NCBI GenBank assembly: GCA_033002965.1
Contig: JAURVB010013824.1
Location: forward strand, 47,168-111,167
Length of the DNA stretch: 64,000 nt
Origin: Piper betle
Taxonomy: Eukaryota > Streptophyta > Magnoliopsida > Piperales > Piperaceae
Direction of reading: 5' to 3'
The notes under the pieces were generated by a model. It ran no database searches, had not been told where the DNA came from, and worked only from the letters and a program-made list of their open reading frames with translations. The translations under genes and the position numbers were made by a program. Of the stretch, positions 36,040 to 48,787 are shown piece after piece; the first letter of the stretch is position 1, and every line of letters begins with the position of its first letter.

Positions 36040-36616
36040 CACATTATGAGGTCCGTCGACGCCATTAATGCTACCTTTTTTTGTTGGTCAACAGAGACGC
36101 TTCGGTTCGTTCTTGTTCGCCCTTCCTTTTGGGCCTGACTGCCCACCAACTAATGGGCCCAAGAAAAGCCCATTAGATTGGTTCTTGAACATACTTGCGC
36201 CTTCTGTTGTACAACAGCTTTGGAAGTTCATTTTCGGAAAATTGACGAAATAAAAAATTAACGTAATGTATACTCGTCATTCTTGTATTTACGCCACACG
36301 TGTAACAAATCTTTTGGCAATAACGACGAGTATTTAATTTACCCAGGTATTGTGTTTGAGTTCATTCATATAGCTTAGTATGCATGACTATCTTATATAT
36401 ATATTCTGTTAGAGGCAAGAGAGAGTTTTCTAACCAAACTTTAATATGGGCTAATCTAAATAGTCCATATTTGATAAAATAAAAAAACTTCCCTTGTCTT
36501 GTGTGTTGCCGAGGCCAGTTCCGGCCATGGCTGGCCAGACCTAGCCTCTATCGACCGTCAGACAAGCCAAATTTGATGGAAAAAAACTTCCCAGCTTGTG
36601 CATTGACAGTGAGTAG
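36040..36616. other. 5' flank of the AlkB gene
   Basis: Promoter-side region of the AlkB-like gene, then an unremarkable stretch up to the target duplication of the MULE-like element. Confidence 0.4.
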
Positions 36617-36625
36617 TTCCTACCA

Positions 36626-37536
36626 TGGTTGCATTAATCGGAATCGGAATCGGAATCGGTTTTTGAGGGAGTCGGAATCGGAATCGGTCTAAATCGGCCA
36701 GGAATCGGTTCAGTTGAATCGGTCTGAATAGGTCCAAATCGGTCTGAATAGGTCCAAATCGGTCATATATAATATTTAACAACTCATAAAATAAATATAT
36801 AAAAATTAAATATTGATGTCATTTTAATATTATTGTGTGTATTATATTTTATAAAATTTTTAAAATTTTTTAATTATTTAGAATTAGTTATTATTTTTTA
36901 CACGAGTCAAATTTTAATTACGAGAATGCCGCTGAGTGGCACCGCCCTCCATCCCGCCGTCGCCGGAGCCGCACCAGCCCGGCCTGCGACCGCCGCGCCC
37001 CGCCTCCCCCCGCCAGCCCCGCCAGCCTGCCCTGCGCCCGTCGCGCCCTGTCCCCCCTCCCCCCAGATCTGCCCCGCCCCGCCCTCGCCCGCCCCACCCC
37101 CCTCCCCCAGATCCGCCCCGCCCTCGTACGCCCCGCCCCGCCCTCGTCCGCCCCGCCCCGCCCTCGGCCGTGGTCGGAAGGTCGGGCAGAGCTGAGATTG
37201 GACGGCGGAAGCGCGGCCGGAGGGCGGCAGCGCAAGCGCGACGGCGGAGGCGCGGCAGTGACGGTTTTAAAATCAAAATTGTCATTTTACCCATTCTTAA
37301 ATAATTTAATAAAAATCATACCTAGGGTATTTTAGTAATTCTACCAAAAAACCGATTCCGATTTAAATCGGCCGATTCCAGTCCGATTTAACTCGGTCAG
37401 AATCGGGCGAAATCGCCCGATTCCGGGACTCGGATTCGGGGCCGACCGAGTCGGCCCGAAATCGGATCGGGCGCGACACCGATCCGATTTAAATCGGCCG
37501 ATTCCGCACGGACTCGGCCGATTCATGCAACCCGGG
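36626..37536. mobile_element. MULE-like non-autonomous element, copy 1, with GC-rich core
   Basis: 911-bp element flanked by TTCCTACCA (36617-36625 and 37537-37545), a 9-bp duplication as made by Mutator-like transposases. Termini: left TGGTTGCATTAATCGG, right reverse complement GGTTGCATGAATCGG. Subterminal arrays of AATCGG/CCGATT repeats occupy about 170-220 bp at each side. The centre (36930-37270) is a very GC-rich, CpG-rich block that is open in several frames (Pro/Arg-rich) and does not look like the AT-rich surroundings. No transposase. Confidence 0.8.
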
Positions 37537-37545
37537 TTCCTACCA

Positions 37546-39260
37546 AGGTTAGAACTGACCGTCGATGATGATGACAATCTAAAAAAAAGTGTGGCCAGCG
37601 AGATTTGACCAACTAACAAGACTTGCAACCAAGTGCAGCTGTAGCCGGCGATGTGGGGGTTAGGGTTTTTTTTCTTAATGAAAAGAATAAATCAAGGTTC
37701 TCATTATAATCAAATGACCTAGATCAAACGTCCTAGGTCAAAGAATCATGGTTGATGTATATCGGATTATATACGTACACATATATATATATATACCAGA
37801 GGAGGAGGAGGACATAATATGGTAGATGTATATCTAGTTAGATACATGATAACTTTGTAAAGTTATTATTCTTTGCATTTCATGTTGATTTTTATTATGT
37901 TTCGAGTTGTTTATATTTCAATTTTATTAGTTTAACAATTTATTAAATATTATTAATAATGCGAGAAATTACTGTGATTTTAGTGTAAAAAGTGTTAATT
38001 GATGTTGTTCTATCAAGGTATAAAAGTTAGAAGTCGATCCAGAATCAATTCAGAGTGAAATCGGACCAAAAAGTGTGACCTAGAATTTATAACTGAAATC
38101 GGACCAAAGAGCAATGCTCAAGTGCTAGGAGTCAAAGCGCTCGAGCGCTGGCCTATCTGTTAAGAAAATATTATGGTCGAGAGCTGAGCGCTCGAGGGCT
38201 GGCGACGAAAAACAACTTTTCAACATTTCTGGAGATTTTATGGTGGACCAGTTATAAACTTGATTAGGGTTCATCATATATACTATTGGGTGGACCAGTT
38301 ATAAACTTGATTAAGGTTTTAAGAGAAGAACAACACTAGACGGCTAAGCGATTGCACGAAAGAAGAGAAGGAAGACAAAAAATTGGATCAGAAGAAGAAG
38401 ACACTTTCTCGAAAAGAGTTTTTCTTATTGTGATTTAGTTTTCTTTGTAATTAAATAATGTCTTTTATAATACATATGAATTTTTTGATTTTAGGATTTT
38501 TAATGACACATAGTGCATGGATTAATAAATGTTATTAATTTTTATCTATGTGATTATGATGTTGGATCATCTATTTTATTCTGTTCTTAATGTTATCATT
38601 AACCTCCATCTATTGTTAGATTTAGAAATTTGATTTTGTCTAGAGATAAAAAGATTAAATTTGTCATTGAATAAAATAGTTTTTGTTCATCTATTTAGGT
38701 GATTCATATGTGAGATAGAAATATACTCATATGTCTAGAGTAATTGTCAATTATAGAACTTAAAGTGTCATTTTGTATACACAATTTTATAGAGATATAA
38801 GAGTTAGGTGCAAGTGATAAATTTATGGTGAATTGAGAGATGTCATAAATAATTAATTCTCGTGGTTAATGATCTAAATGTCCAATTCATAGGTAGAAGT
38901 TATAACTTTAATCATATAGAGCACTAGATGAAATTAAAAATCCTAGATTTGTCATCCTGAAGTTAATATTTGATTTAAATATTATATTTTTTATTAGTTT
39001 AGAATTTAATTTCTAATTTAATCACTCTTTGAATTTATTTCTATTTAAGTATAATTAATTAAATTATTTTTGGTAATTGAAAATTTCTAATAATAATTCT
39101 TTGTAAAATAATAATTTTTATCATTTTTATTACTTGATTCGGCACGTGAATTTACGTTATAATTTCTACGTCGAGATAGCAGCATAGCAGGTATGGTGAT
39201 AGACCACTGGTGTAGGTTGTGGTTATACTCTGTACTAATTAGCTCACTACAACTGGGTTT
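37546..39260. mobile_element. LTR-like relic (gypsy type?) and AT-rich flank
   Basis: 37840-39180 resembles a long, AT-rich plant LTR in composition and phrasing (for example the GCGCTCGAGCGC stretch near 38140, and a tandemly repeated GGTGGACCAGTTATAAACTT at 38231 and 38290). I found no second LTR, primer site or coding region, so this is a weak call. Confidence 0.3.
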
Positions 39261-39274
39261 ATACGTATGGTGCG

Positions 39275-39455
39275 TGCAGGTGAACAACAACTTCACGGGG
39301 ATAAGACCAAGTCCAGTGGCGCTTCTGTTTCCGCTACTGCGACAGTGGTGGGTGGCGGAGTTGACATTGTTGTCGATCATGCCATTGACAGAGGTGATGA
39401 ATTAGGCGGTGGCGGAGACGGCGGTGATGGAGGTGACCGCGGAGGTGCTCCCTGA
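39275..39455 (+). pseudogene. LURP-one-related C-terminal fragment
   Basis: Nucleotide and frame similarity to the 3' end of the LOR copy at 42110-42245 (AAGTCCAGTGGCGCTTCTG, GTGGTGGGTGGCGGA, then a GGC-rich Gly/Asp tail and stop at 39455). It is preceded by a GTGAACAAC start like the third LOR exon, but the middle of the exon is deleted. Short relic of a LOR duplication. Confidence 0.55.
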
Positions 39456-40097
39456 CGTGTCTAAAATCACAGGTTACCGTGCTCTAATTGTGATTGGAAA
39501 TGAAATGGTTGATGCTAGATTTCTATATTTGTGGATGGTAGCAAGTAGAGTTAGCGGTACTAACATTTCGATTGAGATCATGCTCGTTCAATTTTACTCT
39601 CGAGTATGGAGCAAAAGTTTGACTTGAATCAAGCCAGTGCGACACAAGCACACCTCCTTTAGGATCGACTCAAAACTTAATAATTTTTTGTAAAAAATAA
39701 CACGTAAATTTACAAATTTTAGTGACGATCAGCATCCAAACTTTTCTTCATTCTCCAATTCTCCTACAACCGGGTGGCAGACAACCCGTCTGACTTCAAT
39801 TCAAACCCTGAAGCCCAGGCAACCTTTCGATACTGGTTCATTGATCTGACTTCAATGTAAACTTACGTGATCTCAAGACTTATAAAATATGTTACATGCT
39901 CTATCAATATTGATGGCCATGCTGCTTTTATCTGGCAGAATTTTCCGAGACTCATTGCCGTGTCTATGAAAGTTCCTTCGACTCACTCACCCTTCTTGGG
40001 AGCAAATACAGAGCTCTCTCTTCCATTAGCATCTTTGCTGCAAGATTTTACCTGTGAATATGGATGATATACTAGAGAAACAGAATGCTTCAGTCCT

Positions 40098-40735
40098 GTG
40101 ATCCATCTCAAATTCTGCATGTGTCTTTGATGCCGATGGGAAGGAACTCTTGAAGATTGTTAAAGGGGGTGACAGGCAGAGATAGGGTGATTCTTGATGC
40201 CACCGACTCCCCCGTCGCTACCCCTTTGCATCAAATTTTCCTCCCCCATATTACCATATTCCCTTCCAAGTTCTAACCATTTGGTATTGTCACACAGACA
40301 TTTTCATGGAGGAATGTGTGGCGAGGTTACAGAGGCAAGAGCAAAGACGAAGAAGCTGTGTTCTGGGTAAAGAGGAAGGATGGACACAACCTGAATGTAT
40401 TCATGAGCTCAAAAGGCAAAGTGGAGATGAAGGAAAATAAAAAGAGCGGTGACACCCTCATTGCAGATGTATGGAGAACAAATTCACTTGGAGATGGCAC
40501 ACCTTCAATATTATCATCTCCATCTTCTTCATAATTGAACTTAATTATGATGCAGGTGAACAACTTCTACTCTTGGGGTGGGGATTCCATGAAAAAAGGC
40601 GGATTCAAGGTTAGACTTGGTGCAGGAACTGATTCCGCCTTCATTATATGCTTAATCGTAATCCAAAGGGCGATGATGATATCCAGTAGAAATAGAGGTG
40701 TAGCTGTTGAAGCAGTCCTTGGTGGTTGGATTTGA
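40098..40735 (+). pseudogene. LOR-1: LURP-one-related gene copy, damaged first exon
   Basis: LURP-one-related proteins have a tubby-like (DUF567) fold and some act in defence; the molecular role of this one is unknown. Exon 1 remnant: 'VFDADGKELLKIVKGG' followed by a stop, then 'VILDATDSPVAT' in another frame. Exon 2 from 40298 after CACAG: FSWRNVWRGYRGKSKDEEAV and 'FWVKRKDGHNLNVFMSSKG', the typical 'W..Y.G....D..F.VKR' pattern. Exon 3 40556-40735 after TGCAG: GGFKVRLGAGTDSAFIICLI, matching the conserved C-terminal strand, then stop. The exon 1 donor seen in LOR-2 is absent here. Confidence 0.72.
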
Positions 40736-40998
40736 GATTGCGATGCATCCTCATCGCATTCGGAGTTGGACATTATGTGATGGCGGGGGACTTTGATCTA
40801 ATTTTACAACTTGTAAAACTTACTAAATGTTATAATACTTTACTGTACAGAAAAAATTATAACCTTGTAAACAATTATAGAGCAAGGTGATCAAAACAAA
40901 ACTTCATCAGAGAAAAAAAAGGATTATTTCTCAATTTATGTGTCATTTATCATTCTGACTCTGAGCGGGTGTATAACGCGGTTCCATGCTGAAAAAAT

Positions 40999-41126
40999 TT
41001 TAGCTCCTCCCGGGAGCGACGCGGGTGGAGAGGCCACTGTTGATTCCCTCCCAGGATGATCGAATGGTGATTTTTAGAATGGTCGACGGCGGAGACGCAC
41101 CGGCGCCGCTCCCGGGAGGAGCTAAA
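40999..41126. repeat. Foldback element with 20-bp perfect inverted ends
   Basis: The 20-bp arms at 40999-41018 and 41107-41126 are perfect reverse complements (left begins TTTAGCTCCTCCCGGG). The loop is 88 bp. Related text occurs near 27663-27742. It has MITE-like size; no clear target duplication was seen. Confidence 0.7.
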
Positions 41127-41386
41127 TGTGGCTCTTCCATGCCAACCCAGCTCTTTGGGACGCCCTCAAAATTTCCGAACCATTTACTCTTGGGAAGACA
41201 CGGAAACCATTAATTCTATTGGTCCACATCTCCTACGCCATCACAATCATGGCAATTATGTGAACTATTATCGGTCTTTCTGGGAAAATCCCTTCTCCCA
41301 CATATTTATGCATAGAAGAAGCAATGTTGTTTGGATTACACTTCCTTCCACTCTTCTAACGCACTAATCTAAGGAGCGAGCCTATT

Positions 41387-42168
41387 TTGGGAATGGAGGG
41401 ACTTGAGAGGAGGAGCGGTTCTACACCAGTGACGGACTCAAAGTTCTGCATGCCTTACCCCGTGCATCTGATAGTGAAGCCCGAGAAAAGGATTTTCAAG
41501 AGCACCTTCTTCAAGGTTCTTCACACCAACGGAAACCTACTGCTCAAGATAGTAAAAGGATGCTCCAATTCGACGAGCAAAGATCGGTTACTGCTCGATT
41601 TCTACAGTCGCTACGCTTCGCCATAAGGTATCTCTATTATTCCACTCTACCCTTTCATTGCTTTGTGTTCTTTCCAATAAACTTTTGGTACCGGCACAGA
41701 AGTTTTCATGGTATGATGCATGGCGTGTGTATAAAGAGAACAACGCCAACGATAAAGACGCACTTTTCAGGGTGAAGAGGAAGAACGGCCTCACACTCAA
41801 TGCGTTAATGGGCTCAAAAGATAAGAAAAGGGAAAAAAGAAGAAGAAGAAGGGTGACTTTGACGTTGTGGGATTCCCTCCAACATTCTACATGAGTGACA
41901 CAATGATAGCAGACGTATGGAAATTTTATACATATACAATACGCCAGAGAAGGTTTGATTGAAATGCTATCAATGAACTCTTTGTGACTGGATAATTTAT
42001 ACGTATTGTTGCAGGTGAGCAACTTTCTTGGGGTGGAGATGATGTGAAGAAGGGCATCAAGGTTAGAGTTACCGCAGGAACCCACTATGCTTTCATTTTA
42101 CGTTTGATCATAATAAACAGGGAGATGGCCAAGTCCAATACCGCTTCTGGTTCCGCTACAAGGTAATG
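41387..42168 (+). pseudogene. LOR-2: LURP-one-related gene copy with frame lesions
   Basis: Exon 1 (from about 41387) reads 'YPVHLIVKPEKRIFKSTFFK' then 'VLHTNGNLLLKIVKG' and 'RLLLDFYSRYASP', the usual LOR N-terminal pattern. It hits TAA immediately before the GTATCT donor near 41626. Exon 2 starts after CACAG near 41698 ('FSWYDAWRVYKENN', 'ALFRVKRKNG') and loses frame in a purine-rich AAG run near 41840; the other frame continues 'GDFDVVGFPPTFYMSD'. Exon 3 from 42015: 'DDVKKGIKVRVTAGTHYAF', stop near 42168. The intron positions match LOR-1. The lesions are few, so a sequencing artefact in the purine run is possible. Confidence 0.7.
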
Positions 42169-42249
42169 GTGGGTGGCGGAATGAACATTGCTGCAGGTCT
42201 AGCCGGAGGTGGAGGCGGATGTGGAGGCGGATGCGGTGGCGATTAATTC

Positions 42250-42610
42250 TTGATGTATTTCTACCTGCAAAGATTTCGCTAGAGTGGTGTAATGATAAGA
42301 AACTACGCTGTACATAAAACATAAACAAGTATATACAAATACATTGATTTCAAGTTTCAGGAACTAAAAGTGCGAGCCAGATTAAAATTTAAAATTGGGA
42401 TATTTCTTTTTGTGTAAAAAACTTGGTTTCCTGTATTTCCATGGAAAAAATTATAAATAACCTGAGTATAACAAATGCCGAGAACAGAACCTTAATAACA
42501 TACGCTGGAAATACTGGAAAGATAAAGTCACACAAAAAACACTACTTGGTTTCCTCTCATGTAATAACTCCGCCTGAACCATCCTCTTCAAGGTTAACTA
42601 CTTCAAAGAA
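42250..42610. other. Spacer after LOR-2
   Basis: No feature recognised. The last part leads into the segmental duplication. Confidence 0.4.
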
Positions 42611-44576
42611 ATGCTTCAAGAGCACTACATGGTGGATTTCTATATCCACACGCTTATGCCACAAGTGATCTATCTGCTTTCGATGATTCACTGCACATCT
42701 ACAAGAAAAAATCCATGATTTAACCGCGAATTTATAATCCTATTACAGGAATTCTCAAAGATAGCTGCAGAAATCGATAACATGCATTTGCAAAACAAAA
42801 ACAAATGAGATGAACTCTTGTACAGGTAAAAAAAAATGAAATCTTTGGCAGAGGGAAAAGGACATCTATTATAAGAAGAGGAACAAATCTATATGCAGCA
42901 TCAAAGCAACAATATAAAACATCACACTAGTATGGTAGCGTGCCAGGCGGAGAATGCTGCCCTCAACAAGGATGAGCCGGAAGTTAGAGTCCTTGCCCTT
43001 TTATTTCAGATACCCACCATCTTCATCAACGAGTGTAGATTCTCATGTGGGTTAGGTGCAATCTCTTCATTCAAAAAGACAGATTTTTAGCCATCACAAG
43101 TATTAAAGAAGCATCATAAGGGAATTAAAATCAATTCACAAACAAAACAACAAATAAAAATGGAACCATGAGTTTTCAAAATTCTCAGAATCTGGTTCAT
43201 TGTAATGCTCTTAACCTTGGGGACGCCACATTGATCACGGAAAGTACACCAATCTGAGATGAACTTTTTTCCTCCTTTGCTGACTTGCATATGTTCTCCT
43301 CAACCTGGCAATGCCACAAACATAAACACACAAGATCATATCTTATGTAAGTAGAATAAATGCTTAAATTTTGATAAAATACCACAAAACTAACAAAAAA
43401 AAAGAGCACTCACTTCATCAGCAAATCAAGTCCTCACCTAGCTCCGACACAAATAAAAACTAGACAATTACAAAATACATCATTAGTTAGTGAGCTATAT
43501 GCAAATGTGCCGCAAATTAAACAATACATCTTCATGTGTTATGAATCTTAAATTAAATTAGGAAGAAGCAAAACTCATTGCTATGATCAGATATTTACCA
43601 TGAAAATGTGTGAAATTCTCATCACAAATGCCATCACTGATTAGCACAAATGTCTGATTTTGTAAGAGAAAGGCCCGTAATTGATGTCATAGTCACATTG
43701 CATAAGACTAACAACCTTCAAATTATGTGGCACAGCCGCACAAGAACAATCAAACACCCCTAGCATCCACCATTTGCCCTGGAGGCAGCAAATTTTCCTT
43801 TCACCTTTTTGTACACTTACAAGTAGATATGTCCTTGCACTATAACTGTAAAGACAAAGATGTAAGAAGGTTCATCATGTATATTGCAACAATTGAGACA
43901 ATAGATCACTGCCAAATGAAAAGAAATGCATCAATAACATTAAATCATAGACTTCTCCTCTCTGTATTCTACCGCCTCAATTCAGAGGCTCCTCATATAT
44001 AATGCAGGAGGTACAATTAAACAACACAAAACATAGACCAATAGCAAAAACGAAATCAAAGAGTGAGGGTTGAGTACCTAACTAAAAGCAAAAGGTTTTA
44101 ACATATGGAGGAGGAGAAAGGTTCCACCATTCAGAGTGGACAAACCAGTAGGAACAAGGCGACAACCATAAAGGTGATAGAAAATTGATACTCTTATCGA
44201 ACTCTTGAAAACATATTTTTTATAGATATATATATATATATAGCTGGATCATTCTAATCGAACACATACACGAGGATATGCTTGATGAAGATGATGATTA
44301 TTATGACCTAGATTAGGTCACTGTCTTTTGCCAAAACAATTCAAGTAGTATAAAACTTATACGCACGTCACTTCATCTTTCTCCTGCTCTTTCGTCTAAG
44401 GGTTAAGACATTATCACATATCATTTACAACATCAAGAAAAAATTTACTCATAACTATATATGCAAATTTCATCATAGAATATCTTTCAGGAAATTAGAT
44501 ACAACATCCCACGTCTTAGTCAAAACTGAAAATAAACCATATGACAAAATTGTAGGCTACAATAGAGGTCATATTA

Positions 44577-44660
44577 CCTGTTAGGGAATAAATGAACAGT
44601 ACGAATCTGCTCCAGAGCTTCAACATCAGACGGTTGTATGGAGTCTTAACTGTTTGGAAC
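44577..44660 (-). other. Exon-like relic, unit A
   Basis: Minus-strand text ending at a GTAATATG donor reads 'DSIQPSDVEALEQIRTVHLF' but is preceded by TAA, which is ATA (open) in unit B at 48153-48245. Protein family not recognised. Confidence 0.35.
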
Positions 44661-44940
44661 GCTGCTGAAGGTTTAAGCAAATTAGCAGCTTCACAGAAAA
44701 AAGAAATTTTGTTCATTGTCAAGCATAAAGCAAAATAGTCAAAAATGCAACCTGCAACCTAGTATATGAATCAGTAAAGCCAGATAACAAGTAGAAATAG
44801 TGCGGAAATTGTACAATCAGTTCATCCCACAATCATAGTAGCCACAAAAAAATAAAGATCATAAAAATTTATATACATCCCAAAAGAACAATACCAGCAA
44901 AACAAAATTCGCTGTTCAAAAAAATCGTTTAGGACAGAAA

Positions 44941-44990
44941 AAAATTTGGACCATTTCTCGATTTATGCGTGTCATCCTTGCGCAGGGGCC

Positions 44991-45022
<32 letters not shown>

Positions 45023-45042
45023 TCGGATGTCTCCGAAGAGAC
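44941..45042 (-). ncRNA. U6: U6 spliceosomal snRNA, unit A
   Basis: 102-nt full-length match: 5' stem-loop GTCTCTTCGGAGAC, then ATCCGATAAAATTGGAACGA, the ACAGAGAAGATTAGCATGG core that pairs with the 5' splice site and U4, then CCCCTGCGCAAGGATGACAC, and a 3' end followed by a T7 terminator. Compared with the standard plant 5' stem (GTCCCTTCGGGGAC) both sides of one base pair have changed together, so pairing is kept. The only other difference I note is one base after GACACGCA. U6 catalyses pre-mRNA splicing within the U4/U6-U5 complex. Confidence 0.93.
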
Positions 45043-45059
45043 AACGTCGAAGGGAGGAG

Positions 45060-45120
45060 GGAAACATATGAAGAGGAGAAATACCGAGTAAGGGGTCGAT
45101 ATGGGACTAAGTGCATATTT
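45060..45120 (-). promoter_or_regulatory. Pol III-type U6 promoter, unit A
   Basis: Minus-strand GTCCCATATCG matches the plant upstream sequence element (RTCCCACATCG) with one mismatch. A TATA-like CATATG lies 26 nt further and about 28 nt before the U6 start. The short 26-nt spacing is the one used by plant Pol III snRNA genes. The TATA match is weak. Confidence 0.7.
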
Positions 45121-46119
45121 ACTGGCATATAACAACTACGAAAAGTGGTGTACGGTGCCAACTGCTATGTATGTCAACATACGTATACATATACATATAA
45201 GAGCTCAGATTCATGTTTTAGATTAAGATAATTAAATAAACTTTGTTCTGACAAATTGCATCGTCTACTTGTATTGCAACAATGCCATCTCGTGTATAAT
45301 ATTGCCAACCGATTCGGTTAAACGGGGTATTCACCTCAGTCAGGTCAAATTATATTGAGTTCGGATCTAGAGAGATTCGAGTATCTATTTTATAGTGGGT
45401 CTAGTTCGGGTGTCAATGGACAACACAATATATAAGGACTCGAACTCAAAAATTATTTATATTTTATTTTAGATATTGATCTTTCTTTATATATTTTGAT
45501 GTATTTATAAAATATCTTTTAAAGTATATTATCTTTTATTATGAATAAGAAAAAATGTAATAAAATAATTATATTTTGCACATTTCTATATAAATATATA
45601 AAATATATTTTTCATTGGTTTGAGTTTGGTTTGGGTTTATTTTTTTACCGCCCGTCTAAATCAAAATTAGATGAGTTATCGATGGCATAACATCACATTG
45701 CTTTCGCTTGTATGATCATGCTTGCATTAGTTTTTGTAAAGAAGTTACAAATAAGATTTTCATAAGCTTGGAAGAAAAAAATAGATAAAGACTTTCATTT
45801 ATTATTTCATTGATTTTTTTTTAATAGACCAGAACCCATTAAGAACAGAATGCTTATGATTCTCATTTGCATATTGACTAAAACACAGACAATACTCTTG
45901 AGCATTGACAGATAGAACTGACTTGTGTAAAAAAAGCTACAACTATAAAACTTTTATATACATCCTATTATAGGTGGCTTGCTGCACCTGTAGGAACCAG
46001 AGTGAACATGAACGACGTGAACAACCGAAGATGGAGATATAAGACAGGTCCCATTCCTTGATTGCAACACAACTCGAAAGAGCACTTGAAACAAGGTCAC
46101 ACATACCCACATCTGGAAT
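45121..46119. other. AT-rich tail of unit A
   Basis: Homologous to 48900-50085. No gene recognised. Confidence 0.5.
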
Positions 46120-48152
46120 ACATAACAAGAAATAGAGGTGTAGCTGTTGTTGAAGCAATTCTTGGTGGTTGGATTCGCATTGCGACCATCCTCGTCAAAG
46201 TCTCAAGAGCACTACATGGTGGATTTCTATCCACACGCTTATGCAACAAGTGATCTATCTGCTTTCGATGCTTCACTGCACATCTACAAAAAAACCGTGA
46301 TTTAACCGCAAATTTATAATCCTATCACCGCAATTCTCAACGATAGCTGAAGAAATAGATAACATGCATTTACAAAACAAAAACAATTGAGATGAACTCT
46401 TGTACAGGTAAAACAAGAATGAAATCTTTCGCAGAGGGAAAAAGGACATCTATTATAAGAAGAGGAACAAATCTATATGCAGCATCAAAGCAACAATATA
46501 AAACAACACACTAGTATGGTAGCATGCCAGGCGGCGAATGCTGCTCTCAACAAGGATTAGAGTCCTTGCCCTTTTCTTTCAGATACCCACCATCTTCATC
46601 AACGAGTGTAGATCCTCATGTGGATTAGGAGCAATCCCTTCATTCAAAAAGACAGATTTTTAGCCATCACAAGTATTAAAGAAGCATCATAAGGGAATTA
46701 AAATCTATTCACAAACAAAACACCAAATAAAAATGGAACCATGAGCTTTCAAAATTCTGAGAATCTGGTTCATTGTAATGCTCTTAACCTTGGGGACGCC
46801 ACATTGATCACGGAAAGTACACCAATCTGAGATGAACTTTTTTCCTCCTTTGCTGACTTGCATATGCTCTCCTCGACCTGGCAATGCCACACACATAAAC
46901 ACACAAGATCATATCTTATGTAAGTAGAATAAATGCTTAAATTTTGATTAAAAAGCCACAAAACTAACAAAAAAAAAGAACACTCACTTCATCAGCAGAT
47001 CAAGTCCTCACCCAGCTCAGACGTGCCCTTTTGTGAGGCAGAACTGGTAAGACAACCCCTTTCTACAAACGTCAAAAATAGACATTACAAAATACATCAC
47101 CATTATTTAGTGAGCTATATGCAAATGTGCCACAAATTAAACAATACATCTTCATGTATTATGAATCTTAAATTAAATTAGGAAGAAGCAAAACTCATCA
47201 CTATGATCAGATATTTACAATGAAAATATGTGCAATGCTCATCACAAATGCCATCACTGATTAGCACAAATGTCTGATTTTGTAGAGTCACTACGAATAC
47301 AACCTTCAAATTACATGACACAACCGCACAAGAACAATAAAGCGTCCCTAGCATCCACCATTTGCCCTGGAGGCAGTAAATTTTCCTTTCATCTTTTTGG
47401 TCCACCTAGGAGTAGATATGTCCTTGCTCTACAGCCGTAAAGACAAGGATTAAAAAAGGCTCATCATGTATATTGCAACAATTGAGACAATAGATCCCTG
47501 CCAAATGAAAAGTAATGCATCAATAACATTAAGTCATAAACTCCTCCTCTCCGCCTTCTACGGCCTCAATTCAGAGGCTCCTCACATATAATGCAGGAAG
47601 TGGAATTAAAAAACACAAATCATAGACTAATAGCAAAAACCAATCAAAGAGTGAGGGTTGAGTACCTAACTAAAAGGAAAAGGTTTTAACATACGGAGGA
47701 GTAGAAAGGCTTCCACCATTCAGAGTGGACAAACCAGTAGGAACAAGGTGACAACCATGAAGGCGATAGAAAATTGATACTCTTATCGAACTCTTGAAAG
47801 CATTTTTTTTATAGATACATATATAGCTGGATCATTTTAATCAATCACATACACGTGGATATGCTTGGTGAAGATGATGATTATTATGACCTAGATTAGG
47901 TCACTGTCTTTTGCCAAAACAATTCAAGTAGTATAAAACTTATAAGCACGTCACTTCATCTTTTTCCTGCTCTTTCTTCTAAGTCCAAGGGTTAATACAT
48001 TATCACATACCATTTACAACATCAAGAAAAAATTTACTCATATATCACCATAGAATATCTTTCAGGAAATTAGATACAACATCCCATGTCTTAGTCAAAA
48101 CCGAACATAAACAATATGACAAAATTGTAGGCTACAATAGAGGTCATATTAC

Positions 48153-48245
48153 CTGTTAGGGAATAAATGAACACTATGAATCTGCTCCAGAGCTTCAACA
48201 TCAGACGGTTGTATGGAGTCTATACTGTTTGGAACGCTGCTGAAG
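48153..48245 (-). other. Exon-like relic, unit B
   Basis: Open frame SVPNSIDSIQPSDVEALEQI followed by 'HSVHLFPN', ending at a GTAATA donor. This frame is open here and interrupted in unit A. Gene not identified. Confidence 0.35.
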
Positions 48246-48705
48246 GCTTAAGTAAGCCATAGGGATCGCCAGTCCAGTGTATTGTCAAAAATGTATTGAC
48301 ACTTGATTACTTGGGGATTGTACAGAGCAGCAAATGACCCAAAAGGGGAAGCTAAGTGTAGAATCAGTCATAATTTTAGATTATAGTACAAGAAGGTAGT
48401 ATAAACAACGGCCAATTTTGGAGAAAACGGCACTACAATAAGACAGGTCTATTAGCAGCTTCACAGAAAAAAGAAATTTTGTTCATTGTCAAGCACAAAG
48501 CAAAATAGTCAAAAATGCAACCTGCAACCTAGTATATGAATCAGTAAAGCCAGATAACAAGTACAAATAGCGCGGAAATTGTACAATCAGTTCATCCTAC
48601 AATCATAGTAGCCAAAAAAAAGATCATAAAAATTTATATACATCCCAAAAGAACAATACCAACAAAACAAAATTCGCTGTTAACAAAAAAATAAAAAAAT
48701 CGTAA

Positions 48706-48755
48706 AAAATTTGGACCATTTCTCGATTTATGCGTGTCATCCTTGCGCAGGGGCC

Positions 48756-48787
<32 letters not shown>

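Larger units (their letters stand above)
42618..46190. repeat. Segmental tandem duplication, unit A
   Basis: Begins TCAAGAGCACTACATGGTGG and runs parallel to 46202 onward for more than 3 kb with small indels. It contains decayed exon-like pieces of an unidentified minus-strand gene (43590-43663 and 44577-44660), a full U6 gene (44941-45042), an AT-rich tail and, at its end, a LOR third-exon 3' relic (about 46120-46180). Confidence 0.88.

Noticed and set aside
43197..43310. Coding exon in the repeated block ending at TGATCACGG...
   Set aside because: Two frames look equally plausible in both duplicated copies, and neither matches a family I know, so no gene was called.
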